Shown here: piece by piece, positions 24,435-34,003 of the stretch | Numbering within the stretch: position 1 is the first letter of the stretch | How the letters are laid out: each line of letters begins with the position of its first letter | Source of the DNA: Treponema sp. | GTDB taxonomy: Bacteria > Spirochaetota > Spirochaetia > Treponematales > Treponemataceae | Direction of reading: 5' to 3' | Length of the DNA: 56,693 nucleotides | Assembly: GCA_017619795.1 (NCBI GenBank) | Contig: JAFZRP010000071.1 | Coordinates: 1 to 56,693 of the forward strand | Notes under the pieces: generated by a model | Told to the model about the DNA's origin: nothing | Database searches by the model: none | Seen by the model: the letters and a program-made list of their open reading frames with translations, nothing else | Position numbers and translations under genes: made by a program

Positions 24435-26328
24435 TTCCGCTGCCAATTCCAATACCAATTCAAATGGTATTTCCACTGACGTTTTTCTGCCGATTTCCTC
24501 AGAGGATATGAAAAAACGCGGTTGGGAGCAGTGCGATTTTGTTTTTGTAAGTGGCGATGCCTACGTTGACCACCCTTCCTTCGCCGCCGCACTTCTTGGT
24601 CGTCTACTGGAAGCTCATGGCTATAAAGTCGGAATAATAGCCCAACCCGATTATAAAAATGCAGAAGCCTTTAAGGTCCTTGGTCGCCCGAGACTTGCCT
24701 TTCTTGTAAGTGCGGGTGCCATGGATTCAATGGTGAGCAATTACACCGCAAACAACAAGCCACGTTCCGAAGATTCCTATGCTCACGGTGGAGAAGCCGG
24801 ACATAGACCAGACCGTGCGCTCATAACTTATGTTGCAAAAATCCGGGAAGCGTATAAGGGCGTGGACGTACTTGTGGGCGGCATAGAAGGAAGCCTTCGC
24901 CGATTTACCCATTATGATTACTGGTCAAATAAAGTTCGAAAATCAATCCTGCTCGATTGTAAGGCTGATTTGCTCATGTACGGAATGGGCGAGCATTCAA
25001 TGATAGAAATAGCGGATAAGCTTGCTTCCGGAATCCCTGCGCGTCAGATTCACGATGTGCGCGGGACCTGCTGGTGGGGTTCTATACCAAAGGAAAAGGA
25101 TTTTGAAGCACTTGTAGATAAATCAATAAATCCTACAGCAAAGGTAATAGTGCTGCCGTCGTTTGAAGAAATTAGCCAGAACACGCCGCAGTCAAAGCAG
25201 AAGTTTGCTGAAAGCTTTGTAATTCAGGAGCAGAATACAGATGCCCTTAATGCAGATTATCTTATAGAAACCGCAGATACAAGGTTTGTCGTTCAAAACC
25301 CGCCGGCGCTACCGCTTACTACAAAAGAGTTTGACGAGGTTATGGAGCTGCCGTATACAAGAAAGTGGCATCCCTGCTACGACAAAAAAGCGCCTAACGG
25401 GAAGAGTGGAGTGCCTGCCCTGGCGGAGGTGCTTTTTTCGCTTACTTCTGTGCGGGGGTGTTACGGGGCTTGTTCTTTCTGTGCAATAACTTTTCATCAG
25501 GGCAGGCGGATACAGGCACGTAGCCACGATTCTCTTGTAAAGGAAGCAGAAGCGCTTACTCATCATCCGCAATTTAAGGGATATATTCACGATGTTGGCG
25601 GTCCAACTGCTAATTTCCGTCAGCCGGCCTGCCAGAAGCAGCTTAAGGCAGGAGTATGTAAAAACAGGCAGTGCCTTGGAACAGAGCCGTGTCCTAATCT
25701 TGAGGTTTCGCATAAGGATTATGTTGAGCTGCTTGGAAAACTCAGGGCTGTTCCCGGGGTAAAAAAAGTTTTTATTCGCTCAGGAATCCGTTTTGATTAT
25801 CTGATAATGGATAAGGACAAGCATTTTCTTGAGGATTTGTGCCGCTATCATATTTCCGGACAGCTTAAGGTTGCCCCGGAAAACACAAACGACAAGGTGC
25901 TTGCTTTAATGCGAAAGAGTAATCATAGTACGTATGTTCAGTTCGAAAAGGAATATGCCCAGATGAACAAAAAGCTCCAGCTAAAGCAGTACATAGTTCC
26001 GTATTATATTGTTGCACATCCAGGCTGCGGTTTAAAAGAAGCGCTGGATACAGCCCTGTATCTTAAAAAAACAGGCTTTGTTCCTGACCAGATTCAGGAT
26101 TTTTATCCAACCCCTGGAAGTCTTTCTACGTGCCAGTATTATACCGAGCTTGATCCATATTCCCGCAACAGCGACGGAACTTTTAAGCACATTTATGTTG
26201 CAAAAGGCGCCCGTGAACGACGTCTTCAGCGCGCACTTATCCAATTCAACCGCCCGGAAAACCGTCCACTTGTCCGAGAAGCGCTGGAAAAAATCGGTCG
26301 TAAGGATTTGTTCAATATGCTTAGATAA
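24427..26328 (+). CDS. YgiQ family radical SAM protein
   Basis: A 633-residue radical SAM protein. The iron-sulphur motif CxxxCxxC is in 'RGCYGACSFCAITFHQGR' (about 345). A UPF0313-type N-terminal domain precedes it, and a further Cys cluster ('CQKQLKAGVCKNRQC', 'TEPCPN') follows, typical of YgiQ. The substrate of the family is not established. Start GAGCAAAATG has a good GGAG, and the gene is coupled to trmJ by overlap. It ends the operon starting at rsmE or earlier. Confidence 0.93.
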   Translation: MNNSAANSNTNSNGISTDVFLPISSEDMKKRGWEQCDFVFVSGDAYVDHPSFAAALLGRLLEAHGYKVGIIAQPDYKNAEAFKVLGRPRLAFLVSAGAMDSMVSNYTANNKPRSEDSYAHGGEAGHRPDRALITYVAKIREAYKGVDVLVGGIEGSLRRFTHYDYWSNKVRKSILLDCKADLLMYGMGEHSMIEIADKLASGIPARQIHDVRGTCWWGSIPKEKDFEALVDKSINPTAKVIVLPSFEEISQNTPQSKQKFAESFVIQEQNTDALNADYLIETADTRFVVQNPPALPLTTKEFDEVMELPYTRKWHPCYDKKAPNGKSGVPALAEVLFSLTSVRGCYGACSFCAITFHQGRRIQARSHDSLVKEAEALTHHPQFKGYIHDVGGPTANFRQPACQKQLKAGVCKNRQCLGTEPCPNLEVSHKDYVELLGKLRAVPGVKKVFIRSGIRFDYLIMDKDKHFLEDLCRYHISGQLKVAPENTNDKVLALMRKSNHSTYVQFEKEYAQMNKKLQLKQYIVPYYIVAHPGCGLKEALDTALYLKKTGFVPDQIQDFYPTPGSLSTCQYYTELDPYSRNSDGTFKHIYVAKGARERRLQRALIQFNRPENRPLVREALEKIGRKDLFNMLR

Positions 26329-26357
26329 AGCTTATATCTTAAAAACCAATTATATGC

Positions 26358-26363
26358 TATAAT
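26358..26363 (+). promoter_or_regulatory. Extended -10 promoter of the xylanase gene
   Basis: TATAAT preceded by TGC (26355-26357) forms an extended -10 element. No good -35 box is visible. The leader of about 22 bases carries GAGG. Confidence 0.65.
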
Positions 26364-26391
26364 ATTTCGATAAAATTATTCGCGAGGTTTT

Positions 26392-28068
26392 ATGAAAAAA
26401 CTATCAGTTATTATAGCAGCACTGCTTATTACAGCAGCATTATCTGCAGCACCAAATAACGGCAAGAAAAATGCCAATTATACAGAAAATCAGGACGGAA
26501 CACTTTCAATCACAAACGTAGACAAGGATGCTTCCGTAAAGAAAAATCAGAAAGTAGACGGTTATTCAAATGTAATTACAATTACAGGCAGCAAGGTTAA
26601 AAAGGTAAACCCTGTAACAGTAGATTTGTCTGCTTTTGCCGGTAAAGAAGTTATGGTGAATCTTAGCTGCGACATAAAGGTAAACACTTCAGACAACAGT
26701 GAAGTAGACATCATCTGGATGATAAACGACATGGCAGCTGGAATGCCGGTGCTTGTACAGCAGAAGGTAAAGTCTGGAGAATGGACAACCTTAAAAGGTG
26801 AGGCTGCAGTTCCACTTAGTGAAAATAAATCGCTTTATATTTCCGGGGCTGGAATTAATCTTGAAGGAACAGTTTTGTATTTAAAGGATTTTGAAGTAAA
26901 GCTTTCTGGAGAAGGTTTAACGGCAACACAAAAGGCTGCTGTTAATTGGTCAGAAGCACCAAGTTTAAAAGAAGCTTATAAGGACTATTTTGATTATATT
27001 GGTTTTGCCTGTTCTTTGCGCCCGGACTTAAATAATCCTGAAGTAACAGAAAATCTTTCAAAGCATGCAACCTCCATCACTCTTGGAAACGAGTTTAAGC
27101 CAGATTTCCTTTTCAACTGGGCAAGACCTTACAAAATGGAAGACTTTGTAGCCGAGGATGGAAAAACTTATCAGGTTCCAATGGGAATGCCTAGTATGGG
27201 TAATGCGAAAGAGATTTTGTTTAATGCAATGGAAATTGGTGTAAATATCAGAGGTCATGTTCTTGTATGGCATCAGCAGACACCAGCCTGGTTCTTCCGC
27301 GAAGACTGCAACGACAAAAATCCGCTTACTGATAAGGCTACAATGAATGCCCGCCTTGAATGGTACATAAAAACAGTTATGGCATTTATAGCTGAGTTTG
27401 AGAAAAAATATAACGGTGGTCAGCACATTATCACAGTTTGGGATGTAGTAAACGAAGCAGTTGCAGATAATGCAGGAAGTCAGAAATGGCTTAGAACAGA
27501 CAGCGACTGGTACAGAATCTACGGAAATGAAGAGTTCATTATCAACGCTTTCCGCTATGCAAATAAATATGCGCCAAAGGATGTACTTCTTGTTTACAAT
27601 GATTACAACTGTTACAGCACTGGAAAATGTAATGCTATCTGTAATCTTATAGACGAAATCCGTGCAGTACCAGATGCCCGAATTGATGCAATTGGAATGC
27701 AGTCTCATGTTAGCATGGATTATCCGGCAGTAAAAGGAAATAACAGCTACGAAACAGCTGTTCAAAAGTTTATAGCAAAGGATATTGATATTCAGGTAAC
27801 AGAGCTTGATATTGCAAATGGTTCTAAATCGTACAGTCCTACAATGCTCAAAGCTAAATATAAAGAGTATTACAAGCTTTTCATAAAATACCGAAAGACC
27901 GCAGAAAAGCATGGTATTTCCGGTGTTACAATCTGGGGACTTACAGACAACGGAACCTGGCTTAATGACCTGGATCAGTACAAGGGTCACACACAGTATC
28001 CGCTTTTGATGGACGAGAATTTTAATGTAAAGCCAGCCTTCTATGGTGTTCTTGAAGCAGCAGAATAA
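26392..28068 (+). CDS. Secreted endo-1,4-beta-xylanase, CBM-GH10
   Basis: A 558-residue exported enzyme that cuts the xylan backbone. A signal peptide (about 1-19, 'TAALSAAP') is followed by a beta-sandwich carbohydrate-binding module of the CBM22/CBM4_9 kind (about 30-175) and a GH10 barrel (about 190-558). GH10 hallmarks are 'RGHVLVWHQQTPAWFF', the acid/base Glu355 in 'WDVVNEAVADN' and the nucleophile Glu471 in 'VTELDIANG'. No Cys at the signal cleavage site, so it is probably periplasmic or secreted. It points to a fibre-degrading gut or rumen lifestyle. No other glycosidase is adjacent. Confidence 0.97.
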   Translation: MKKLSVIIAALLITAALSAAPNNGKKNANYTENQDGTLSITNVDKDASVKKNQKVDGYSNVITITGSKVKKVNPVTVDLSAFAGKEVMVNLSCDIKVNTSDNSEVDIIWMINDMAAGMPVLVQQKVKSGEWTTLKGEAAVPLSENKSLYISGAGINLEGTVLYLKDFEVKLSGEGLTATQKAAVNWSEAPSLKEAYKDYFDYIGFACSLRPDLNNPEVTENLSKHATSITLGNEFKPDFLFNWARPYKMEDFVAEDGKTYQVPMGMPSMGNAKEILFNAMEIGVNIRGHVLVWHQQTPAWFFREDCNDKNPLTDKATMNARLEWYIKTVMAFIAEFEKKYNGGQHIITVWDVVNEAVADNAGSQKWLRTDSDWYRIYGNEEFIINAFRYANKYAPKDVLLVYNDYNCYSTGKCNAICNLIDEIRAVPDARIDAIGMQSHVSMDYPAVKGNNSYETAVQKFIAKDIDIQVTELDIANGSKSYSPTMLKAKYKEYYKLFIKYRKTAEKHGISGVTIWGLTDNGTWLNDLDQYKGHTQYPLLMDENFNVKPAFYGVLEAAE

Positions 28069-28091
28069 GGATAAATAAAGGATTATAAAAA

Positions 28092-29144
28092 ATGCGAATT
28101 ATTGGGGAATTACTTATATTATTTTTTCTACTTCTGACAAACAGCCGTGTTCTTTTTCTAAAGCGCGAAAAGAAGGATGTAATTGTTATGCTTTCCCCAT
28201 TGTCGCTTTTTCTTTCTGTCCTGCAGATTTTTGCATGGGGACTTGATTTTATAAATCTTTATCTTATATTCCTGTCAATTCTCGTAATTCTTTCTAACTT
28301 CCATGCGTTGTTCCGCTACTCGGCAAATCTTTATGTTGACCATTACAGCCCGCTGATGAAGTTCTGGGCTTTTATAACAATTCTGCTGTCGGTTTTTGGA
28401 ATAGTTGTTACAATCCTCTTTTTCCCGGGATACTTGTCTGACAAAAAGCTTGGAGTAACAGAAACAAAGCATTACTACGAGGGCAGCTTCCGCACGGGCT
28501 TTTCTGAAAAAACTTTATTTGGTAAAACGAACGTCATAATCACAGAATACACAAAAAATATTGATGATGATGAAGCGGCTGAATCTTATACCGAACCTGA
28601 AGCTTCTAAAGTAGTTTTACTCGTTCCAGACAAGCGCGGCGATACAGAAGCATACAAGCAGTATATGCAGCTGCTGGCATGTGAAGGTTGCAGAGTTTTT
28701 TCTGCAGACTTTTTTACAGAAGATTCAAAGTGGCTTGATACCCGTGGAGAAATCCGTTATTCAAGACAGTTTTTATTTATCATCTATAAGCTTATTGGAA
28801 AAACAGAGGTTTTCACTCAAAAGGAGTTGATTGCCTATAATACAACACAGGAAATAGAAGGGGCGCTCTCTCTTCTGGAAAAGGATTATGGCATTACAGA
28901 GCCGGTTTTTCTTGTTACAGATGAAATGACTGCACCGGCGGGTTCTCTTTATAAATTAAGGAATCCACAGAAAATATGCGGCGGTTTGAACCTTGCTTCG
29001 GTTTACAGCTATAAAACTCCGGGGTATGGCTTTATCACTTATAATAATCCGCTGCTCGCTAAAATACTTGGTTATTCTGTAGACAGAAAAATTGATCAGC
29101 TTGAAGATACCGTTGCTGAAACTGTAAAGGCAATGATAAAATAG
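28092..29144 (+). CDS. Membrane protein with C-terminal soluble domain, unknown function
   Basis: A 350-residue protein with about four N-terminal membrane helices (about 1-125) and a soluble C-terminal half (about 130-350). The soluble part has an alternating alpha/beta pattern ('KVVLLVPDKRGDTEAYKQYMQLLACEGCRVFSADFF' in short form) reminiscent of alpha/beta-hydrolase folds, but no GxSxG nucleophile elbow is present. An AAGGAT ribosome-binding site is nearby. It sits between the xylanase and Nif3 genes on the same strand. Confidence 0.7.
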   Translation: MRIIGELLILFFLLLTNSRVLFLKREKKDVIVMLSPLSLFLSVLQIFAWGLDFINLYLIFLSILVILSNFHALFRYSANLYVDHYSPLMKFWAFITILLSVFGIVVTILFFPGYLSDKKLGVTETKHYYEGSFRTGFSEKTLFGKTNVIITEYTKNIDDDEAAESYTEPEASKVVLLVPDKRGDTEAYKQYMQLLACEGCRVFSADFFTEDSKWLDTRGEIRYSRQFLFIIYKLIGKTEVFTQKELIAYNTTQEIEGALSLLEKDYGITEPVFLVTDEMTAPAGSLYKLRNPQKICGGLNLASVYSYKTPGYGFITYNNPLLAKILGYSVDRKIDQLEDTVAETVKAMIK

Positions 29145-29165
29145 AAATACAAAAGGGGAAGATAA

Positions 29166-29933
29166 ATGACATTAAACGAATTAGACGCTTATTTTAATAG
29201 TTTTTTGGAAAAGGAAAAGTTTTCTTCAGATATAGCATTAAATGGAATACAGATTGAAAACTCTGCTCCAGATTCAAAGGAGATAAAGAAGGTTGCCTTT
29301 GCTGTAGATGCCTGTGAAGCTACTGCAAAGCTTGCAGCAGAGCTTGGTGCCGATGTTCTTTTTGTTCATCACGGACTTTTCTGGGGTCACTGTCAGCCGG
29401 TAACAGGCTCTTTGTATAAGCGTATTTCAACCTTTATCAAGCATGACTTAGCTTTGTGTGCTTATCATATTCCGCTTGATGCAAATAATCCTTATGGAAA
29501 TAATTACGGAATTGCCGAGCGAATTGGACTTAAGCAGCTGGAGCCTTTTGGTGAATGGCGCGGTATGACAATTGGTGTAAAGGGTAGACTTGAAAACTCA
29601 ATGACAATTGACGAGCTTAGCCAGAAAGCCGTTCGTTCTCTTAAAATGCCTACAGCTATCATAAGGTTTGGAAAAAAGCATATTACTACAGTTGGAGTTA
29701 TTTCCGGCGGTGCAAGCGAAGATGTTGAAGCTGCAATCAAAGAAGGTCTCGACTGTTATATTACCGGCGAGTTTACACATGAGTATTATCATCTTGCAGA
29801 AGAAATGAAGATGAATGTAATTGCCGGCGGCCATTATGAAACAGAGACGGTTGGAGTTTCACTTGTTAAGGAAAAGGTTGAAAAAGATCTTGGGCTTGAA
29901 TGCTTCTTTATAGATGTACCAACCGGATTATAA
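29166..29933 (+). CDS. Nif3/YbgI family dinuclear-metal protein
   Basis: A 255-residue Nif3-like protein (also annotated as GTP cyclohydrolase I type 2-like). Metal ligands are visible in 'VLFVHHGLFWG' (about 63), 'AYHIPLDANNPYGNN' and near the C-terminus 'GGHYETETVG'. It is the single-domain version without the PII-like insert found in longer Nif3 proteins. Family function is uncertain. AGGGGAAG precedes the ATG. Confidence 0.92.
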   Translation: MTLNELDAYFNSFLEKEKFSSDIALNGIQIENSAPDSKEIKKVAFAVDACEATAKLAAELGADVLFVHHGLFWGHCQPVTGSLYKRISTFIKHDLALCAYHIPLDANNPYGNNYGIAERIGLKQLEPFGEWRGMTIGVKGRLENSMTIDELSQKAVRSLKMPTAIIRFGKKHITTVGVISGGASEDVEAAIKEGLDCYITGEFTHEYYHLAEEMKMNVIAGGHYETETVGVSLVKEKVEKDLGLECFFIDVPTGL

Positions 29934-29971
29934 GCCTTTAAAAAATCTTTGAAAAACAGTATATTTAAGCT

Positions 29972-30535
29972 ATGGATAAAAATTTGAAATCAAAAGTGCT
30001 GCCGCTGGTGTTGTCGGTAGTCGTAATTGTGCTGGATCAGATTACAAAAATGCTTGTAGTGAATTATATTCAGCCGTATACAATTGGAGCGCAGTTTTTC
30101 GGCGACTTTATAAGACTTATTCACGTTTATAATACAGGTGTTGCTTTTAGTGTTGGTGCCGGTTGGCCGGATCTTGCAAGAAGGATTTTGTTCTCTATAA
30201 TTCCGATTTGTGTACTTGTTCTTGTAATGGTAGTTTACTTTAGAAATACCGATTTTACAAAGCTTCAGCGCTGGGCTATTTGCGGTATAGTTGGCGGTGG
30301 CTTTGGAAATATCATAGACAGAATCTTCCGCTCTAAGGGTGTAATAGATTTTATTGATGTTAAATGGTTCGGTATAGAAAAAAGCCCGATCGGTTTGTTC
30401 CGAATGACAAGATGGCCAACCTTTAACGTTGCAGATTCAGCTGTAGTTGTATGCGGAATAATGCTGCTTATTTCTTTTGCAGTTACAATTTCAAAAGAAT
30501 CTAAAAGTAAAAAAGAAAATAAGGGAGAAAAATAA
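29972..30535 (+). CDS. lspA: Lipoprotein signal peptidase II
   Basis: A 187-residue inner-membrane aspartyl protease that removes the signal peptide from diacylglyceryl-prolipoproteins. It has four membrane helices, with the catalytic Asp residues in 'GGGFGNIIDRIF' and 'FNVADSAVVV', and the conserved 'VLDQITKMLV' and 'HVYNTGVAFS' motifs. A TATATT ends six bases before the ATG and no Shine-Dalgarno sequence is seen. Its stop overlaps the next ATG (TAATG). Confidence 0.97.
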   Translation: MDKNLKSKVLPLVLSVVVIVLDQITKMLVVNYIQPYTIGAQFFGDFIRLIHVYNTGVAFSVGAGWPDLARRILFSIIPICVLVLVMVVYFRNTDFTKLQRWAICGIVGGGFGNIIDRIFRSKGVIDFIDVKWFGIEKSPIGLFRMTRWPTFNVADSAVVVCGIMLLISFAVTISKESKSKKENKGEK

Positions 30536-30930
30536 TGGATTACTCAGAGTACGATAAAGCTGAACAGGAAAAACGAAAACAGAGTCAGATTGAATACAGA
30601 AACAAAAAAAGATATTCATCAGTTTTTATTTTTGTAGCAAGTATTTTTGAAATTGTAGAAACCTTCCTTTTAATTTTCCTTGGAATCATCATCATTTCCT
30701 TTTTTATGTTCAGGGTATTTCATCTTTCTCCAGAATCCTATTCAACTTTGTTCTCTATTCTGTTGATTGTGAACCTTGTTGGTGGTCTTATACTCGGTTT
30801 TAAGATTTATAAAAAAGCAATTGTTTGGTTTATTAAAAAGCGTCATCTTGAAGATAAGCTCAGCGAAGAAATCGTAAATCATTATTTGCGCGATCCTAAG
30901 CAGGAAAAGAAAAACAAACAGACACGTTAG
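30535..30930 (+). CDS. Small two-helix membrane protein
   Basis: A 131-residue protein with a charged N-terminus (Lys/Arg/Glu-rich, about 1-25), two membrane helices (about 30-55 and 73-93) and a basic C-terminal tail. Translationally coupled to lspA through TAATG, with GGGAG upstream. No family recognised. Confidence 0.75.
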   Translation: MDYSEYDKAEQEKRKQSQIEYRNKKRYSSVFIFVASIFEIVETFLLIFLGIIIISFFMFRVFHLSPESYSTLFSILLIVNLVGGLILGFKIYKKAIVWFIKKRHLEDKLSEEIVNHYLRDPKQEKKNKQTR

Positions 30931-30968
30931 TCTGGAAGTCAGAGAACTTTATAATCAAGAGTAATCAG

Positions 30969-31694
30969 ATGGAAAAAATAATTGGAATTATTGGAGCAAT
31001 GGATATTGAGGTTACGCTCTTAAAAAGCACACTTGCTCCATTGCCACAGGAAAAAGCCATAAAAAAGACAGAAGCCGGTTCTTGTGTATTTTTTGAAGGT
31101 TTGCTTAATGGAACTCACGTTGTAATTGTTCAATCTGGAGTTGGAAAAGTAAATGCTGCCTTGTGTGCACAGAGACTTATCCTTCAGTTTGGAGTTACTG
31201 CTATTATAAACACAGGAATTGCCGGAGCAATGGCACACGGGCTTAAGGTACAGGATGTAGTTATTTCTACAGATGCTTTGTATCACGATGTAAATGCCGT
31301 TGATTTTGGTTATAAAATTACTGAAATACCTGGAATGAAATGCTCAGATTTCCCTGCAGACTCAAAACTGATTTCTGCAGCAGAAAAAGCCTTTGCAAGT
31401 CTTGAAGAAGCAAAAGGACACGCTTTAGTAAAAGGACGAATTGCAACAGGTGACCAGTTTATTGCATCAAAGGAATTAAAAGCAAAAATAATGGAGAACT
31501 GCAGCCCTGCCTGCGTAGAAATGGAAGGTGCTGCTATTGCACATGCCTGCTATCTGAACAATCTTCCTTTTATCATTATCCGCTGTATGAGCGATATGGC
31601 AGATGATAATGGTGAAAAAACTTATGATTTTAATGAACAGGCTGCCGCAGAGCTTAGTGCTAAGCTTGTAAAAAAAATGCTGGAACTTATTTAA
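30969..31694 (+). CDS. mtnN: 5'-methylthioadenosine/S-adenosylhomocysteine nucleosidase
   Basis: A 241-residue enzyme that hydrolyses MTA and SAH to adenine and a ribosyl thioether, recycling methionine and relieving SAH inhibition of the methyltransferases (several of which lie in this window). The catalytic Glu is in 'IIGAMDIEVTLL' (about 12) and Asp in 'RCMSDMADD' (about 205), with the substrate-binding 'VEMEGAAIAHAC'. Its last codons form half of a terminator used by the gene on the opposite strand. Confidence 0.96.
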   Translation: MEKIIGIIGAMDIEVTLLKSTLAPLPQEKAIKKTEAGSCVFFEGLLNGTHVVIVQSGVGKVNAALCAQRLILQFGVTAIINTGIAGAMAHGLKVQDVVISTDALYHDVNAVDFGYKITEIPGMKCSDFPADSKLISAAEKAFASLEEAKGHALVKGRIATGDQFIASKELKAKIMENCSPACVEMEGAAIAHACYLNNLPFIIIRCMSDMADDNGEKTYDFNEQAAAELSAKLVKKMLELI

Positions 31695-31702
31695 GCTCCA
31701 GC
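31670..31702 (-). terminator. Intrinsic terminator of the outer-membrane-like gene, inside mtnN 3' end
   Basis: GCTGGA...TCCAGC (31679-31702) forms a stem of about ten pairs with an AAAT loop, one G-U pair on this strand, followed by ATTTTTTTT (eight Ts, 31670-31677). The T run follows only on the minus strand. Confidence 0.82.
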
Positions 31703-31734
31703 ATCCTAATCAGTCACTTATAATTTTACAGTCT

Positions 31735-32271
31735 CTAAAACGGTACGTACCAGGTTACACCGATATTCAGCTTCCACAAATTAAACAGCGAAAGGAATAC
31801 GGAACCTAAAGCTGCACCGAGTGCCGAATCGCTTTCCTCTTTAGAAGCCGTAAGGACAGTTGGAGAAAGCTCAAGACCAATATCCATACCGCCAACTCCT
31901 TGTCCCCATTCCCAGTCACCAAAGGTTGTTCCTATTCGCCCCTGGAAAATAACATCATAACCGTAATCAGTTTTTCCCGACATACAAAGGCCGCCGCCAA
32001 GATAAATATGCCATACAGTGATGTTTAAAGTAGGCATAAAAAAGAAGAATGGGCTGTTTTCTTTTCTAAAGAAGTCATTAAGGACTCTGATACCAAGATC
32101 AACCTTAAAATAATCATTTGCTGTGAATTTAACAGCAGCACTTTCATAGGTGTAAACATGTACGAGGCTGGAATCCAAACCTGCTCCAAACTGAGCACCC
32201 CATTCAACGGCTGATAAAGGAACTGTAGAAAGTGTTATAAGTGCTAAAAAAATTAAAAATCTCTTCTTCAT
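31735..32271 (-). CDS. Putative outer-membrane beta-barrel protein
   Basis: A 178-residue protein with a signal peptide ending 'TVPLSAVEWG'. The mature part shows alternating hydrophobic/polar strands, many aromatics and Gly, and ends in a C-terminal Phe ('VTWYVPF'), the usual signature of BAM-inserted beta-barrels. Size would fit an eight-stranded barrel. Specific function unknown. AGGATGG precedes the ATG; a terminator lies 33 bases past the stop. Confidence 0.75.
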   Translation of the reverse strand: MKKRFLIFLALITLSTVPLSAVEWGAQFGAGLDSSLVHVYTYESAAVKFTANDYFKVDLGIRVLNDFFRKENSPFFFFMPTLNITVWHIYLGGGLCMSGKTDYGYDVIFQGRIGTTFGDWEWGQGVGGMDIGLELSPTVLTASKEESDSALGAALGSVFLSLFNLWKLNIGVTWYVPF

Positions 32272-32440
32272 AGTGTACCATCCTAAAAAAAATTAAAGTC
32301 TCAACATCTCCGACACTATTTTTTAATAAAACCCTTTTACTAAACGAAAAAATGCAGGTTTGGTTACAAATTAAAAAATTCCCGCGAAAGTTCGGATTTT
32401 TGTAATGTGTCTACATCTTTCTATAAAGTTTTTTATTTAG

Positions 32441-32446
32441 TATAAT
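32441..32446 (+). promoter_or_regulatory. -10 element upstream of the DUF1538-PII operon
   Basis: Perfect TATAAT; the best -35 (TTTCTA, 32418-32423) is weak. The region 32272-32482 is AT-rich and otherwise shows no recognisable element. Confidence 0.5.
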
Positions 32447-32482
32447 TTAATTATATATATTTGAAAACAGAGGTTTTGATAC

Positions 32483-34003
32483 GTGAATATCCTTACAAAA
32501 TTGAAAGACACTGCAATTTCTGTGCTGCCGGTTATGGCAATAGTGTGTCTGCTGGGATTCACGGTAGTACCAGTTGAAAAAATCCTGCTTTTCAGGTTTA
32601 TAGTGGGTGGATTACTGCTCATAATCGGTTTGACAGTGTTTCTGCTTGGTGTTGATTTGGGTATTGAACCAGTTGGCGAGAGGTGCGGAGCGGAGCTTAC
32701 AAAAAAGCGTAGTCTGGCTCTGCTGCTCGCAGTAGCTTTTCTTATAGGATTCATTGTTACCGCAGCAGAGCCTGACATCCAGGTTTTTGGGAATCAGGTA
32801 CGCGGGGTCTTTCCGTTTGTGAATAAGCTGGCCATTACTTTTGTAATAGCGGCCGGAGTGGGACTCTTCCTTATGCTTGGACTTTTCCGAATTGTTCTGA
32901 GTTTTTCTATCAAAATCACCCTGCTTGTAGCATATGCACTTCTTTTTATTATTGTTATGTTTGCGCCAGAAAGCTTTATAGGAATTGCATTCGATTCCGG
33001 TGGAGCAACAACAGGTCCAATGACCGTTCCATTTATTCTTGCACTCGGTTTAGGTGTTTCTTCTGTCCGCTCAGATAATGACAACAGCTTTGGTTTAACA
33101 GGAATTGCTTCTGTTGGTCCGGTTACGGCGGTTATTATTTATGCAATTGTCTTAAAGTTAAACGGAAGCTTTGCAGAGCTGCAGGATACAAGCCTTGTTC
33201 AAAATGTTGCAGAAGCTTCTACCCAGACAGCGGGCATTATGGCTCAGGTTTTTGGTCCATTCAGGGAAATAATTGGTCACGTATTAAAGGACTCTTCAAT
33301 ATCAATAGCACCTTTGTTTATTATGTTCCTTGTTTTCCAGTTTACGCTGCTCAAAATGACAGCCCGCCAGATGATAAGAATAATCATCGGTTTTGTTTAC
33401 AGCTTTATAGGTCTTACGATTTTTCTTATTGGTGTAAGCGGCGGCTTTATGCAGGCTGGGGAAGCTCTTGGTAAAACGCTTGGTGCTATGGCAGTTTCCC
33501 GTGGTGGCTGGTGGTATGTGCTTTTGATTGGCACAGGCCTTGTGCTTGGTGCAATTATTGTTTGTGCAGAGCCGGCTGTGTGGGTTTTGAGTGAACAGGT
33601 TGAACAGGTTTCCGGTGGTACAATTAAGCGAAAGGGTTTGCTGACCTTCCTTTCAATTGGTACTGCGGTTGCAATCGGACTTTCAATGTGGCGTGCGGTT
33701 TCCGGTTTTGATTTCAAGCTGGTGCTTATTCCGGGTTATGCCATAGCAATGCTTCTTATGATTTTCTGTCCGCCTATGTTTTCCGGCATTGCCTTTGACT
33801 CGGGAGGAGTTGCCTCGGGTCCGCTTACTTCAACCTTTATTTTGTCTTTTACCTTAGGTGCCGCGGCAAGTGGAAAAGGCGGAAACGATTCTTTTGGTGT
33901 AATTGCGCTTGTTGCCATGATGCCGCTTATCGGTATTCAGGTGATGGGAATTATTTATAAATTAAAATTAAAGCGAGCGGAGGTAAAGCAAAATGAAGTA
34001 TAA
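32483..34003 (+). CDS. DUF1538 polytopic membrane protein, internally duplicated
   Basis: A 506-residue transporter-like protein with about twelve membrane helices, starting at GTG with AGAGG upstream. The two halves are repeats offset by about 267 residues: 'AAEPDIQVFGNQV' (about 94) matches 'CAEPAVWVLSEQV' (about 362), and 'GIAFDSGGATTGPMT' (about 169) matches 'GIAFDSGGVASGPLT' (about 436). The conserved acidic residues and Gly-rich stretches inside the membrane suggest an ion or solute path. The 3' end overlaps a PII-like regulator gene by 11 bases. Substrate unknown. Confidence 0.9.
   Translation: MNILTKLKDTAISVLPVMAIVCLLGFTVVPVEKILLFRFIVGGLLLIIGLTVFLLGVDLGIEPVGERCGAELTKKRSLALLLAVAFLIGFIVTAAEPDIQVFGNQVRGVFPFVNKLAITFVIAAGVGLFLMLGLFRIVLSFSIKITLLVAYALLFIIVMFAPESFIGIAFDSGGATTGPMTVPFILALGLGVSSVRSDNDNSFGLTGIASVGPVTAVIIYAIVLKLNGSFAELQDTSLVQNVAEASTQTAGIMAQVFGPFREIIGHVLKDSSISIAPLFIMFLVFQFTLLKMTARQMIRIIIGFVYSFIGLTIFLIGVSGGFMQAGEALGKTLGAMAVSRGGWWYVLLIGTGLVLGAIIVCAEPAVWVLSEQVEQVSGGTIKRKGLLTFLSIGTAVAIGLSMWRAVSGFDFKLVLIPGYAIAMLLMIFCPPMFSGIAFDSGGVASGPLTSTFILSFTLGAAASGKGGNDSFGVIALVAMMPLIGIQVMGIIYKLKLKRAEVKQNEV

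Noticed and set aside
27058..27990. A 310-codon open frame antisense to the xylanase
   Set aside because: Cys/Ile/Phe-rich nonsense composition; it mirrors the codon bias of the GH10 gene, whose catalytic motifs are unmistakable.
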